A DNA stretch of 64,000 nt from Silene conica (taxonomy: Eukaryota > Streptophyta > Magnoliopsida > Caryophyllales > Caryophyllaceae): assembly GCA_029255685.2 (NCBI GenBank), contig CM055315.2, positions 49,691,358 to 49,755,357 on the forward strand, written 5' to 3'. Below, in pieces: positions 1-11,000 of this stretch (its first letter is position 1; the number at the start of each line of letters is the position of its first letter). The notes beneath the pieces are model-generated. The model searched no databases. It had not been told where the DNA came from and worked only from the letters and a program-made list of their open reading frames with translations. A program made the position numbers and the translations under genes.

Positions 1-1065
1 TTTGTCACCAACCTTTAATCTCCTGTTATTCACATGTAATATTTCGGTGGTTTGATCTAAAACATAAATTTCATTCATGGAAACTGCCTTGCCATAAATC
101 ATATTGTGTAACGAGAAAATACAGCTATTATTCTCTATTACAAATGAAAAACCAAGTTTGTCAAGTGCAGATACTGAAATAATGTTTTTGGACAAACTAG
201 GAACATAATAAAAGTTATATAAAGATAAATCGAATCCACTTGGAAGCTGGATCACGTATGTTCCCCTCGAGACTGCAGCAACACGTGCTCCATTCCCGAC
301 ACGCAGGTTAACCTCACCGTTGATGAGGGGTTCTTGGTTTCGGAGGCCCTGCACATGATTACATAGATGAGAACCACAACCAGTATCTAGTACCCAAGTT
401 CCGTAACTTGTATGGTTAATCTCAATCATGTGAATAAAAGAAGAAGAAGACATACCAACAGGAGTAACACGACCTGCCTTAATGTCCTCACGATACACGG
501 GGCATGAGCGCCTCCAATGCCCAGTCTTGTGGTAATGGTGACATTCCATGCTAGTATCCTTGCTCTTTGTCTTGCCCTGTGAGTTGCTCGACTCGCCCTG
601 AGCTTTAGCTTTCCCTTTACCCTTACCCTTGCTGGAGATCATGAGAACATCCTGCTTCATGCTCCCACTTAATTTCAGATCCTTCTCGGTCTGTACGAGA
701 AGGGAGTGGAGCTCATGAGGAGTCTTATTCATGTCGTTCATGTAATAGTTGGCCCTGAAGAGGGAGAACCCATCATGAAGCGAATGAAGCATTCGATCAA
801 CGATTATGTTCTCACTGATCTTGCAGTTTAGGGCCTCTAGTTTCTCGATATTCTCAATCATGTTGAGAATATGTGGGCTAACAGCTTGGCCCTTCTGGAG
901 TTTCGCCTCAAAGAAGCGACAGGTATGCTCATAAGAAACGATCCTCGGAGCTTTTGAGAATTCGTTAGTGAGCGTGGTGAAAATCTTGTTTGCACCATGG
1001 GTTATGAAGCGTCTTTGCAAATTGGATTCCATTGCATAGATGAGTACGTTCTTTATCGCACCCGC
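1..1065 (-). pseudogene. Ty1/copia gag-pol, distal piece (copia-1)
   Basis: This is the second piece of a copia gag-pol frame whose start lies at 31885. It reads open to the window edge by comparison with the fuller copy at 8.5-9.9 kb. It covers the gag C-terminus, a Lys/Gly-rich stretch, a zinc knuckle near 500-545, a retropepsin motif (WVLDTGCGS, near 385-410) and the start of the GAG-pre-integrase region. The second Cys of the knuckle is Tyr (CHHYHK instead of CHHCHK), which should weaken RNA binding. It lacks about 66 bp present between gag and the knuckle in copia-2. It has no stop where copia-2 has TGA (8881). The frame is cut by element A at 1066 and resumes at 31629. Confidence 0.88.
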
Positions 1066-1796
1066 TGTAAAACACCTCGCGAAAGCGGACATATAAAACA
1101 CACAAAGTACTAAAAATGCAGCGGAGTTAAAACTTTTAAACATAAACATCATGCGAGGTGAATTAAAACTGAAACTGGAAACTGAAACTGATATAAACAA
1201 AATAGATAATTATAACAGTTCTAAGTAGGGAAAACCAAATATATACAAAGCCTGGGATGGAACATCCCTACAGGCACCAAAACATGAAATGTATCAAAAA
1301 CTAAGAGTCTAGCTAATCAATGAGGTGTAAGTCATATGATGAAAGGATCATCACTCGCTAGCTCTCAAGTGAACCCTGATCCAACCTGCATATACCTACA
1401 TACATGAAAACATGTACGCCACAATCAGTGGGGAGTGACTAGAGTTATCCTAGCCACCTTTTGTGACAACACGTAACAAGTAAAGCAAACAGAATACTCC
1501 AACTTATACGAACATGTGAAGTATAACAATATCTCAATAATTGATCAACAACTATCATGCAATCACTAATGCACGACTCTCAACCAACTTCATAAATCGT
1601 TAGGAAGGACAGCCGGTTTCCCTACTGGTTGCCCAGTCGGGGGGGTCTTTCAATCCAACTATTTATGAAACCGATCAAAGAGTCATCCAATGCCTTGGAT
1701 GAACAAACTATAACTCAAGTAATATAAACATCAACTTCATCATGCATATCTGACACTGTACCAATCTCAAGGCAAGCAGATATAAATCAAACACTA

Positions 1797-2405
1797 GCAA
1801 TGGGTCCAGAGGTGAACTTAACACATAACCTGAATAGTAACACACTTTCACAATCAAGGACTCAGAGGCCAACTTAAGGCATAGACCAAGGTAACAATGA
1901 ACACTAGCAATGGGTCCAGAGGTGAACTAAACACATATCCCACTACCAAACAATGTCGGGTCCAGAGGTGAACTTAACACATATCCCAACATGCAATTCA
2001 AGTAAAGGGTCCAGAGGTGAACTTAACACATATCCCTAAACATACAATTCGAGTAAAGGGTCCAGAGGTGAACTTAACACATATCCCTAAACATCCACAA
2101 GCAAAGGGTCCAGAGGTGAATTTAACACATATCCCAATGCTACAAACAAGTATTGGGTCCAGAGGTGAGCTTAACACATATCCCAATACACAGCTATCGC
2201 ACACCGGGTCCAGAGGTGAACTTAACACATATCCCGTGTACGACAACCGATCACGTGTCAGGTCCAGAGGTGAACTTAACACATATCCTGACACGCCACA
2301 AGCAAAACACGTAATGGGTCCAGAGGTGAACTTAACACATATCCCATCACGCGACATACAAAACACGTAATGGGTCCAGAGGTGAACTTAACACATATCC
2401 CATCA
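1797..2405 (-). repeat. Stem-loop minisatellite array in A 3' LTR
   Basis: About eleven copies of a core reading GGTCCAGAGGTGAACTTAAC on the plus strand, then ACATATCC, plus one variant unit (about 1857-1886) that resembles the repeat of element B. Spacing is about 50-57 bp. Spacers differ, but in several units the sequences flanking the core are complementary: GTATTGGG/CCCAATAC at 2150 and 2182, and CGTGTCAGG/CCTGACACG at 2254 and 2287. The array lies between two related GC-rich boxes at about 1602-1650 and 2511-2560. Confidence 0.85.
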
Positions 2406-2694
2406 TGCGACATACAACTCAACCATTAACAACCAAAGATAGGAATTAACCTATAGCTCTAACTTCTTAAACCACTAAACAACACTTAATTGATCCCGGG
2501 AACTAAGATGAGGGAGAGCCGGTTTCCCTTTCGGTTACCCGACCGGGAGGTCTCTATCCTCAATCCATTCCCGAACCCAATATAGTGTCGCCAATCCTCC
2601 GGGGACCTCAAATACATATCAAAGATACAAGGAACGAGTTTCAATCAAAACCGAACAAGCCTTTGAAATTTATAAACAAAACAATGGGAACAGG

Positions 2695-3085
2695 GGCTCT
2701 CAGCCGGTCCCAGACCGTCTGCCGGTCCACCGGCTAGGAGTCCCTTCCCATGCCCAATCAATCGGCTGAAAAACAAGAGAATAGGCTCTCAGCCGGTGGA
2801 CCGTCCGCCGGCCAGCCGGCTGGGAGTCCGTTCCCCAAAGCCAAACTTCAAACTTACAACACGAGGAGTGACTCTCAGCCGGTGTACCGGCTGCCGGCCT
2901 GCCGGCTGGGAGTCACTTCCCATGCTATTTTCAAAACCTGAAAACCACGATAAGGATCCTGAGCCGGTCGACCGGCGGCCGACTGACCGGCTCAGAAACC
3001 CTTCTCAATTTCTGAAAAATCAAAATTCAAACACAGTGACTCTGAGCCGGCCGACCGGCTGCCGGTCAGCCTGCCGGCTCAGAGG
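2695..3085. repeat. Five tandem GC-rich hairpins in A 3' LTR
   Basis: Five inverted repeats at about 2695-2744, 2786-2829, 2868-2916, 2957-2996 and 3036-3085. Each has outer arms of the form CTCAGCCGG...CCGGCTGAG (small variants) and an inner CCGG-rich dyad. Sequence between them is unrelated and AT-rich. The same series occurs in the other LTR of A and, on the opposite strand, in both LTRs of B. Confidence 0.88.
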
Positions 3086-4033
3086 CCGCTGTACGCAAAA
3101 TCGACAATTCTCTAACAAATGAAATTCAACTCAAATCGATCCCAAACCTCTAAATTAACAACAACAATGTTTACCCATTATCACAAATCAACCAATAACA
3201 CTATTTATCAGCAATTAAACCACAAAACAATCCTCAAAACGATTATTAAATATATCCGTCGGAAGCATGAAATTTCTGAAAATAACTTAAAAGCATGTGA
3301 AACATCAACAAGGCAAGTAAACATTATATACACACACTCCTAGCATGATTCTAAGTCCATTGATCATAAACCTCAAACAAAAAATCAGAAACAATAACAA
3401 GAACACAACAAAACTTGCTATTTTAACAAAAAGGCCGAGTTACTCATAATCGTCACCTTAAATGCAATCCCGCTCAAAGCTCCTCCTCTATGATGAAGCT
3501 ATCCACGTCCGGGTCCTCTAAGCCTTCACCTACATCACGAAAAACGAGTTTAAGGGATCAAAAGACGATTTTAGGAAAAACAGCCTATTTTTCGAAATAA
3601 GGGAAATGAAAATCGGAAAAGACGGATGGCTTGAAAATTCGATGAGGATTCCGAAAATGATATTATTACCTCGATTTGGTGAACGGATGATGAAGAAAAG
3701 AGGAAGAGAAGATGAGGATTATGGAGGTTTTAGAGAAAAGAGTTTACAGTGTGCTATTATTTGAGATGGTGATTATTTCGACAAACAAGGGTCTATGAGG
3801 GTTTATGAGTTGTCCTTTCCGTTTAAAAGAAAACGGACTTGGATAACACAAACGGGTTTTTAAGATACGAACTTAAGTTACCAAGTTTGTATTCGTCTTA
3901 AGGACTTAAGGTTCTTAAGACGGATCTTACTATTTACTAAAATATTTTCCGATAAATTATTAAAATATTATTTTATTACTAGAAAATAATTAAAACCTTT
4001 AAAATATGTTTTATAAAAATACGGGCTGTTACA

Positions 4034-4070
4034 ATCACCCCAACTTCAAAAAGTTTCGTCCTCGAAACTC
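4034..4070 (-). promoter_or_regulatory. Polypurine tract of A with upstream AGGA-loop hairpin
   Basis: On the minus strand a hairpin GAGTTTCG-AGGA-CGAAACTT (4051-4070; eight pairs, the outermost a G-T) is followed by 17 nt holding the purine tract TTGGGGTGAT, then the 3' LTR starts. The tract should prime plus-strand DNA synthesis. The role of the hairpin is unknown. Confidence 0.85.
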
Positions 4071-4093
4071 GAACAAGGATAAATTCTAACTAG

Positions 4094-5608
4094 CTATACC
4101 TCAATCGAAAAGAGAGGATGCGCAGCACGCAACGATACCTCGGTCTCCCATGTCTGCTCCTCAATATCAGCGCAACGCCAAAGGATCTTAACTAAACGCA
4201 CCACCTTGCTCCTAATCTTCCTATCCTGTCGGTCTAGGATCTTCACGGGACGCTCCTCGAAAGCAAGACTCGGCTCTAAGTTCTCGATCTCTCTGGGAAG
4301 AACATGACTCGGATCACTAACATACTTACGGAGCTGAGAAACATGAAAGACACTATGAACCTTGCCCAAACTAGAAGGCAAGTCCAAACGATAAGCAGCA
4401 GCACCAATCCTCTTCACGATCTCAAACGGCCCAATATACTTAGGACTCAACTTGCCCTTAACTCCAAACCTCTTAACGCCCTTCATCGGTGAAACTCTCA
4501 AGAAGACTCTGTCACCCACCTCAAACTCGAGAGGTCTACGGCAAACTTCAGCATAGGATTTCTGCCGATCCTGTGCGGCCTTCATCCTGCCTCTGATAAG
4601 CTGAACCTGATCAATCGTAACAGCTAACTGGTCCGGTCCTAGGTCGTGCACGTCACTCGCCTGATCCCAACAGATCGGACTACGGCAAGTCCTACCATAG
4701 AGCGCCTCATACGGAGCCATACCAATAGGTGAATGGTAACTGTTGTTGTAGGAAAACTCAACTAACGGTAGACACTGCTCCCAAGAACTCTGGAAATCAA
4801 GTGCACAAGCACGGAGCAAGTCCTCTAATGTCTGAATAGTCCTCTCGGACTGACCATCAGTCGCGGCATGAAATGCGGTACTCATCAGCAAACGGTTACC
4901 CATAGCCTCCTGTAAAGCCTTCCAAAATCTGGAGCAGAAACGAGGATCACGATCGGAAACGATCTCTCTCGGGACACCATGGTAACGGACTATCTCTACA
5001 ATATAAGCCCTGGCTAAACGGTTCATATCCCATGTCTCTCTAATAGGCACAAATCTGGCACACTTAGTTAGCCTATCAACCACAACCCAAATCGCATCCT
5101 TGCCTCCCACAGTCTTAGGCAATGCTGTCACAAAGTCCATCGATATGCACTCCCACTTCCACTGAGGAACGTGGAGCGGCTGTAACAAACCACCTGGCCT
5201 CCTATGCTCTATCTTGACTTGTAGACAAGTCAAGCACCTACTCACCTAATCCAAAATGTCTTTCTTCATCCCGGGCCACCAAAATATAAGTCCCAAGTCC
5301 TTGTGCATCTTCTCTCTGCCCGGATGAACTGAATACGGTGTCAAGTGAGCCTCATCAAGAACCCTCTTCCTCAAATCTGGCACATCTGGAACATACATCC
5401 TACCACGGAATCTAAGGAAACCATTAGCATCAATCACTAAGTCTGGTGCAACTCCACTCGAAATCTTAGCCTCGAACTTCCGGAAAGCAGCATCTGTAGG
5501 TAAACTCCGGCGAATCTCCCAATATAAGGACGGCTCGGCAGTCATAGCAGATAACCAATCAAAACCACTACCACCATCTCTAATCTCAACTTCCGGAACT
5601 CGGAACAC
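4094..5608 (-). pseudogene. Element A integrase with chromodomain-like tail
   Basis: Ty3/gypsy integrase, which inserts retrotransposon DNA into the genome. The N-terminal zinc-binding region (HPGREKMHKD ... RCLTC) lies at about 5210-5330. The catalytic core follows with MDFVTALPK, the SDRDPRF Asp and the DGQSERTIQ Glu, i.e. a D,D-35-E arrangement. A GPF-type module and a chromodomain-like tail (VRLVKILWRC ... EEQTWETE) follow; this is typical of Tekay/Del elements, in which the tail guides insertion. A TAG at 5246-5248 splits the frame inside the zinc-binding region, and the 5' end overlaps another frame near 5542-5608, implying a small frameshift against RNase H. Not functional as it stands. 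Confidence 0.92.
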
Positions 5609-5859
5609 AACTCATCTGGCAATACACGCACAACACTCATCGAATGAGAAGTCTTGCGGCTAAGAGCATCAGCAACCACATTGGCCTTTCCCTCATGATA
5701 CAATAACTCAATGTCATAATCCTTAACCAACTCTAGCCAACGACGCTGTCGCATATTGAGCTCTTTCTGTGTGAAAATGTACTTTAGGCTTTTGTGATCC
5801 GTGAAAATGCGACAATGCGATCCCATCAAGTAATGACGCCACATCTTCAAGGCATGAAC
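5609..5859 (-). pseudogene. Element A RNase H, C-terminal part
   Basis: The frame reads [14 protein letters not shown], then [23 protein letters not shown] and [10 protein letters not shown]. These are the classic RNase H and connection motifs of Ty3/gypsy pol. Copia-2 cuts it at 5859/5860; the upstream part ends at 14402 with ELAAVVH. The TGAAC duplication joins the pieces. Confidence 0.9.
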
Positions 5860-6851
5860 TGTTGGGGCTGGTGTCCTTAACAATTAAGTACAATGACTTA
5901 TTAAATCTCTTTAAGGATCACAATGGCATACTTCAGTATTATTATCAGTTGATCCATGTTTATCAATAACGGTTGGCTTGCTAGATAAGTTTGACGTTAT
6001 TGTCATACGGATGGCGGTGATCAACTGGTCCCTATACGTCACACCTATAGGACACGTTTGAGAGATGTGAAGGTATGAAAATACAGTCACATTTATGCCG
6101 GATACGACTAAACAGTTAGTCAGAGGTATTGACTATTAAATTAGTCAATAAGATGTTGAGATTATTATTTAATACGGATTAAATAATTTTAGCTAATACG
6201 GATTACATGTTTAATTCGTAAAATTAAATATAAGAAGTTATATTTAATTAAATATTGATTTCGCGTATTAATATAAACAGTTATATTAATTTGGGTAATT
6301 ATACAATATCGCAATTTTATCAGACCATTATTAATACATCGACTGCATTAATATCTGATAACACGAGTGCGATTTATAAATAAAACCCGCGAATAATATT
6401 TAGCAAATCGGGTCGAACCACGCAAAGGAATAAGGTAAGACTGGAAAAAGCCCACCCTTACCATATACCGTTCGGCCGACCCATATACTACAAAAGGAGA
6501 GTCTTTCTCCTTTTGTTAGTTACTGGTAATTCATAATTCTCACAATTAGGGTTTTTGAGAGCATTCTTCTCCCAAAAACTCAGATCTCACATCTAAAACC
6601 TCAATAGCTCTCCCCATATTGCAAGGCAATTGGAGAGTATTTTCTAGCACACGCGGCATCATCTCAAATCAAGTCTTGGGTGCAAGTTATAGGAGGGAAT
6701 TTACTTTAATTCCTGTTCTTAGGCCTATTCAAGCAAGGACTCAAGGTTGTACTCTTTTTCATGTTTTTATTTATCTTATGACAATAATCACAACTGTAAA
6801 TTTCATTATAATCCTTCAAGTTTAGGGCGAATACATGCTATATTCCCCACA
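5860..6851 (+). repeat. 5' LTR of copia-2
   Basis: 992 bp from TGTTGGGGCTGG to TATTCCCCACA. It carries a TATA-like site (6375-6382), and further on the plant leader-like text TTAGGGTTTTTGAGAGC. The small ORF 6619-6825 in it is repeated in the other LTR only because LTRs are copies. Confidence 0.94.
6375..6382 (+). promoter_or_regulatory. TATA-like box in copia-2 5' LTR
   Basis: TATAAATA in a GC-poor context, about 480 bp before the LTR end. The same site is at 13925-13932 in the 3' LTR and at 34153-34160 (minus) in copia-1. Position and sequence fit a Pol II promoter; transcription start not determined. Confidence 0.5.
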
Positions 6852-8520
6852 AGTGGTATCAGAGCCAAGGCCATGAAATTTTTACTTTTGTGTTTTTCAT
6901 AAGTTTTTTATTTAAAATTTTTGAAAAAGCGTGTTATGTCGCTGTGTCGGTCGGTCGACCCCTAGTTGCGGTCGATCGACCGCCTCCCGCGTAGGTTTTC
7001 TGTTTTCGACAATTTATCTTTTGTGAGAAATCGTTTTCAGAAACTCGGTTTCGTGTTTTGTGATCGGTCGACCTGTTTTTTGGGTCGGTCGACCATTCTG
7101 CTGTTACAAAAAAAAAAAAAAAATATTCGTCAGTAGGTCGGTCGACCACATGTTGAGGTCGGTAGACCACTTTCCTGTAACAGTCGCTTTATTTTTCGAA
7201 AATAACCTGTTTTATTTTCACATGGCCTTTAGTAATATATTATATACGGAAATAGTATATTATTAATTTTGTGAAACGGTTCACCCTCGTTTGATACATA
7301 TTATTTTAAAACGGTTTAAGATAATAGGATTATAAATTTATTAAAATTAAAGTGGTTAAAACGGTGTAATCACATAATTTTAATCTCGTAAAGGTGGTTT
7401 GGTAAAATTTGTTAATCATAATAACAGTATTATGTCATGTATAAATTTTAATTTTAGTTGATGCATTTTATTTATCGTCTTGTTGAATGCCTTGTGAATG
7501 CTTTCAATAACGTATTTATTTTTGCAAACGGTTGTAACTTAGTGTGGCCTTAGTAGATTGTGTTACCGTAATGATGGGACACAGTCTTGCTTGTAATTTT
7601 GAGATCTTGTATCTCCGTTTTGGGTTTTTGCCATGTAATTACTTTTGTATTTAAATTAGAATGTAAATAGGGTTATATTTGTAATTTAAATTAGTTTTTT
7701 TTGTGAAGACGAAAGACGGAGACCGGATGCTCACTCCCGCTGCAAGGACCAAGATGGAACATCAAGACAATCTTCTAGGGTCCAACGGTGGATTCCAAAG
7801 TTGTTTTTATGTTTATTTTGGTAGGATAGGCCACACTAGGACTTTTATTTACGTTTATTGCATTTATTTTATGCTTTCATCGATAATAGCTTGCATCATA
7901 TTCCGCCTAAAACCAAACCACCTATAACATGCCTAAAAACTGACTCATGTAGAGGTTACGCGTTAGTTTTCTGTGACAATACAGATGTCACATGTCAATT
8001 GAAAAGCCATCACTTTATTTCATTCATTCACGCATATGCTAGATATTAGTTCACTTAATATGGATAAATAAAAGTTGATGGGGTCTTCCTCGTATAACCA
8101 AAAATTGAGAATAGTCTTTATAAATCAGACTCCCATGAATCCCTTCTTCGTCGGTAGGCATAATATGACCCCTTCTACGTCGGGTAAGTAGGAACAGATG
8201 ATTTATTTTATCTCAACATCATGGTCACTCGATAATATCTAGCGACTGAGATGGACTAATAGATAGGATTTACGGAAATCTATCGACCAAGAGTTCCAAT
8301 GGTGGAATTAGCCAAGCTGTGGGCTTATCAATATACGGAAATTGAGTCTTGGGATCGTTTATATAATTCTTGAGGGAGATCAATTATATAAATGCATGAG
8401 TCTACGAGTTTAAATTTCATTTTAATATAGACTTAAATCACAACAATGAGTTGCTTATATGGTTCTGTTTTATCTTCTTTTCAGTGTAGAACACGTTCAA
8501 ATTAAACTGTTGTATAACTA
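6852..8520 (+). other. Primer site and untranslated leader of copia-2
   Basis: TGGTATCAGAGCCA at 6854-6867 matches the complement of the plant initiator tRNA-Met 3' end and is the minus-strand primer site. The rest, about 1.65 kb, has no supported gene. It holds three paired GGTCGRYCGACC boxes (6946-6982, 7063-7094, 7135-7168), the first and third imperfect, and an A-run near 7108-7122. Confidence 0.85.
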
Positions 8521-9480
8521 ATGGCTGGTGAAGACCCAATGCCAAGTGCCAAGCTAGCACGTGAATCCTGGCTAAAAGCCTTCATGGACTTCATGAATCA
8601 GTCTACTAGACTGAGGAATGATGGGTCAAACTTCTCTGACTGGGAGGCAGCACTACGGAATGCTGCCATTGCTGACGGAAAGCTTAAGTACTTAACTGAG
8701 CCAATTCCGGCACACCCAGGAACTGGAGCTAGAGCTAACGAAGTTCGCTCTCATAGCGACTTCGTCATGGAAGCGGGTGCGATAAAGAACGTACTCATCT
8801 ATGCAATGGAATCCAATTTGCAAAGACGCTTCATAACCCATGGTGCAAACAAGATTTTCACCACGCTCACTAACGAATTCTGAAAAGCACCGAGAATCGT
8901 TTCTTATGTGCATACATGTCGCTTCTTTGAGACGAAACTCCAGAAGGGTCAAGCTGTTAGCCCACATATTCTCAACATGATTGAGAATATCGAGAAACTG
9001 GAGGCCCTAAACTGCAAGATCAGTGAGAACATAATCGTTGATCGAATGCTTCATTCGCTTCAAGATGGGTTCGCCCTCTTTAGGGCCAACTATTACATGA
9101 ACGATATGAAGAAGACTCCTCATGAGCTCCACTCCCTTCTCGTACAGACCGAGAAGGATCTGAAATTAAGTGGGAGCGTGAAGCAAGATGTTCTCATGAT
9201 CTCCAGTAAGGGTAAGGGTAAGGGTAAAGCTAAAGCTCTGGGCGACCTAACAGTAGGCAAGCCCAAGTTTAAGAAGTCAGGATTTACTAAGAGTGGGCCA
9301 GGTGAGTCGAGCAACTCACAGGGCAAAACAAAGAGCAAGGATACAAGCATGGAATGTCACCATTGCCACAAGACTGGGCATTGGAGGCGCTCATGCCCCG
9401 TGTATCGTGAGGACATTAAGGCAGGCCGCGTTACTCCTGTTGGTATGTCTTCTTCTTCTTTTATTCACATGATTGAGATT
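8521..9480 (+). pseudogene. Copia-2 gag
   Basis: Capsid/nucleocapsid region beginning MAGEDPMPSAKLARES. A copia gag core (WEAALRNAAIADGKLKYL; later HTCRFFETKLQKGQ, IENIEKLEALNCKISE) is followed by a Lys/Gly-rich linker (about 9205-9290) and one CCHC zinc knuckle (CHHCHKTGHWRRSC, 9355-9396). A TGA at 8881-8883 interrupts the frame after ...TLTNEF; copia-1 has a sense codon there. The start is supported by copia-1, which begins with the same residues. Confidence 0.9.
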
Positions 9481-11000
9481 AACCATGCAAGTTACGAAAC
9501 TTGGGTACTAGATACTGGTTGTGGTTCTCATCTATGTAATCATGTGCAGGGCCTCCGAAACCAAGAACCCCTCATCAAGGGTGAGGTTGACCTGCGTGTC
9601 GGGAATGGAGCACGTGTTGCTGCAATCTCGAGGGGAACTTACGTGATCCAGCTTCCAAGTGGATTCGAGTTATCTTTATATAACTGTTATTATGTTCCTT
9701 GTTTGTCCAAAAACATTATTTCAGTTTCTGCGCTTGACAAACTCGGTTTTTCATTTTTAATAGAGAATAATAGCTGTATTTTCTCCTTACACAATATGAT
9801 TTATGGCAAGGCAGTTTCCATGAATGGAATTTATGTTTTAGATCAAACCACCGAGATATTACATGTGAATAACAAGAGATTAAAGGTAGGTGACAAAGAT
9901 CAAACTTACCTATGGCATTGTCGTATGGGACACATAAATGAGAAACGCGTGAAACAGCTCATACAGAATGGAGCTATCTCGCCCTTTGATTTTGAATCAT
10001 ATGGCACGTGTGAATCATGTCTCATCGGTAACATGACTCGTATTTCCTTCAAAGGTGTTGGAATGCGCGCTGCCGACCTATTAGGACTCATACATACAGA
10101 TGTGTGTGGGCCTATGTCGATCAACGCACGAGAAGGCTATAGGTATTTCATCACTTTCACGGATGATTTAAGTAGATATGGCTATGTCTACTTAATGAAG
10201 CATAAAAGTGAATCCTTTGACAAGTTCAAAGAATACCAGAATCGGGTACAGAACCAGCTGGGAAGAAAGATTAAAGCACTCCGTTCTGATCGTGGTGGTG
10301 AGTATCTTTCACACGAGTTTGATCAACACCTTAAAGACTGTGGCATCGTGCTACAGTTGACTCCACCTGGAACACCATAATTAAATGGTGTGTCCGAACG
10401 GAGAAATCGAACTCTACTCGATATGGTTCGATCCATGATGAGTCACACCGTTGTGCCTGATTCATTATGGGGCTATGCTCTTTTGTCAGCCGCTCTAATA
10501 CTTAATCGAAGTCCGTCTAAAGCTGTTGACAAGTCTCCATACGAATTATGGAAGGGAACGGTCCCTAACTTGTCCTTTATTCGGGTTTGGGGCTGCGAGG
10601 CTTATGTCAAGTAGAGACACGAGGATAAGCTCGGCCCGCGATCGCTCAAGACATACTTGATAGGCTATCCATAGGGAACTTTTGGTCATTACTTCTACTC
10701 GCCAACCGAACAACGTGTTTTTGTTGCGGCTAGTGCGACGTTCTTAGAGAAAGTATTTCTCGAGAACAAGTCGAGTAATAAAACCTTCGATTTATCGGAG
10801 GTTCAAGAACCAACTACCGAGCAACCATTGGAGGAAACAGTTCCTTCAACCGAGGCTGCGGTAGATATTCCTGAGGAACCTAGGAGGTCGGGAAGAGTCT
10901 CCATTCCTCCGGACAGATACATTGGTATGGTCGAGGAACATGATATGGATGACGTCTTACTCCTAGAGGGTAATGAACCCTCAACCTATAAAGGTGCCAT
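9481..11000 (+). pseudogene. Copia-2 protease and integrase
   Basis: Retropepsin with the DTG motif in WVLDTGCGS (Asp codon about 9511), then GAG-pre-integrase and the integrase zinc site (WHCRMGH ... TCESC, about 9913-10021). The catalytic core follows with HTDVCGPM, SDRGGEYL and SERRNRT. Integrase before RT is the defining copia order. Stops: TAA at 10378-10380 in the conserved PPGTP region, TAG at 10612-10614 and TAG at 10672-10674. Several fit C-to-T change at CAA or CAG codons. The frame runs on into a Pro/Glu-rich linker before RT. Confidence 0.9.

Larger units (their letters stand above)
1066..4033 (-). repeat. 3' LTR of element A
   Basis: 2968 bp, reading on the minus strand from TGTAACAGCC to GGGGTTTTACA. 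It matches 26583-31628 once the CACTA fragment there is removed. It contains the bracketed stem-loop array at 1797-2405 and five GC-rich hairpins at 2695-3085. It is homologous to the LTRs of element B on the opposite strand. Confidence 0.92.

Noticed and set aside
1998-2370. Overlapping ORFs of about 120 codons on both strands
   Set aside because: They are translations of the tandem repeat, which lacks stops in several frames.
1797-2405. CRISPR-like array (regular repeats with differing spacers)
   Set aside because: It lies in plant LTRs, is present in both LTRs of A, has uneven spacers and no cas genes; explained as an LTR minisatellite.
6619-6825. 68-codon ORF also at 14169-14375
   Set aside because: Part of the copia-2 LTRs; identical because the LTRs are copies.
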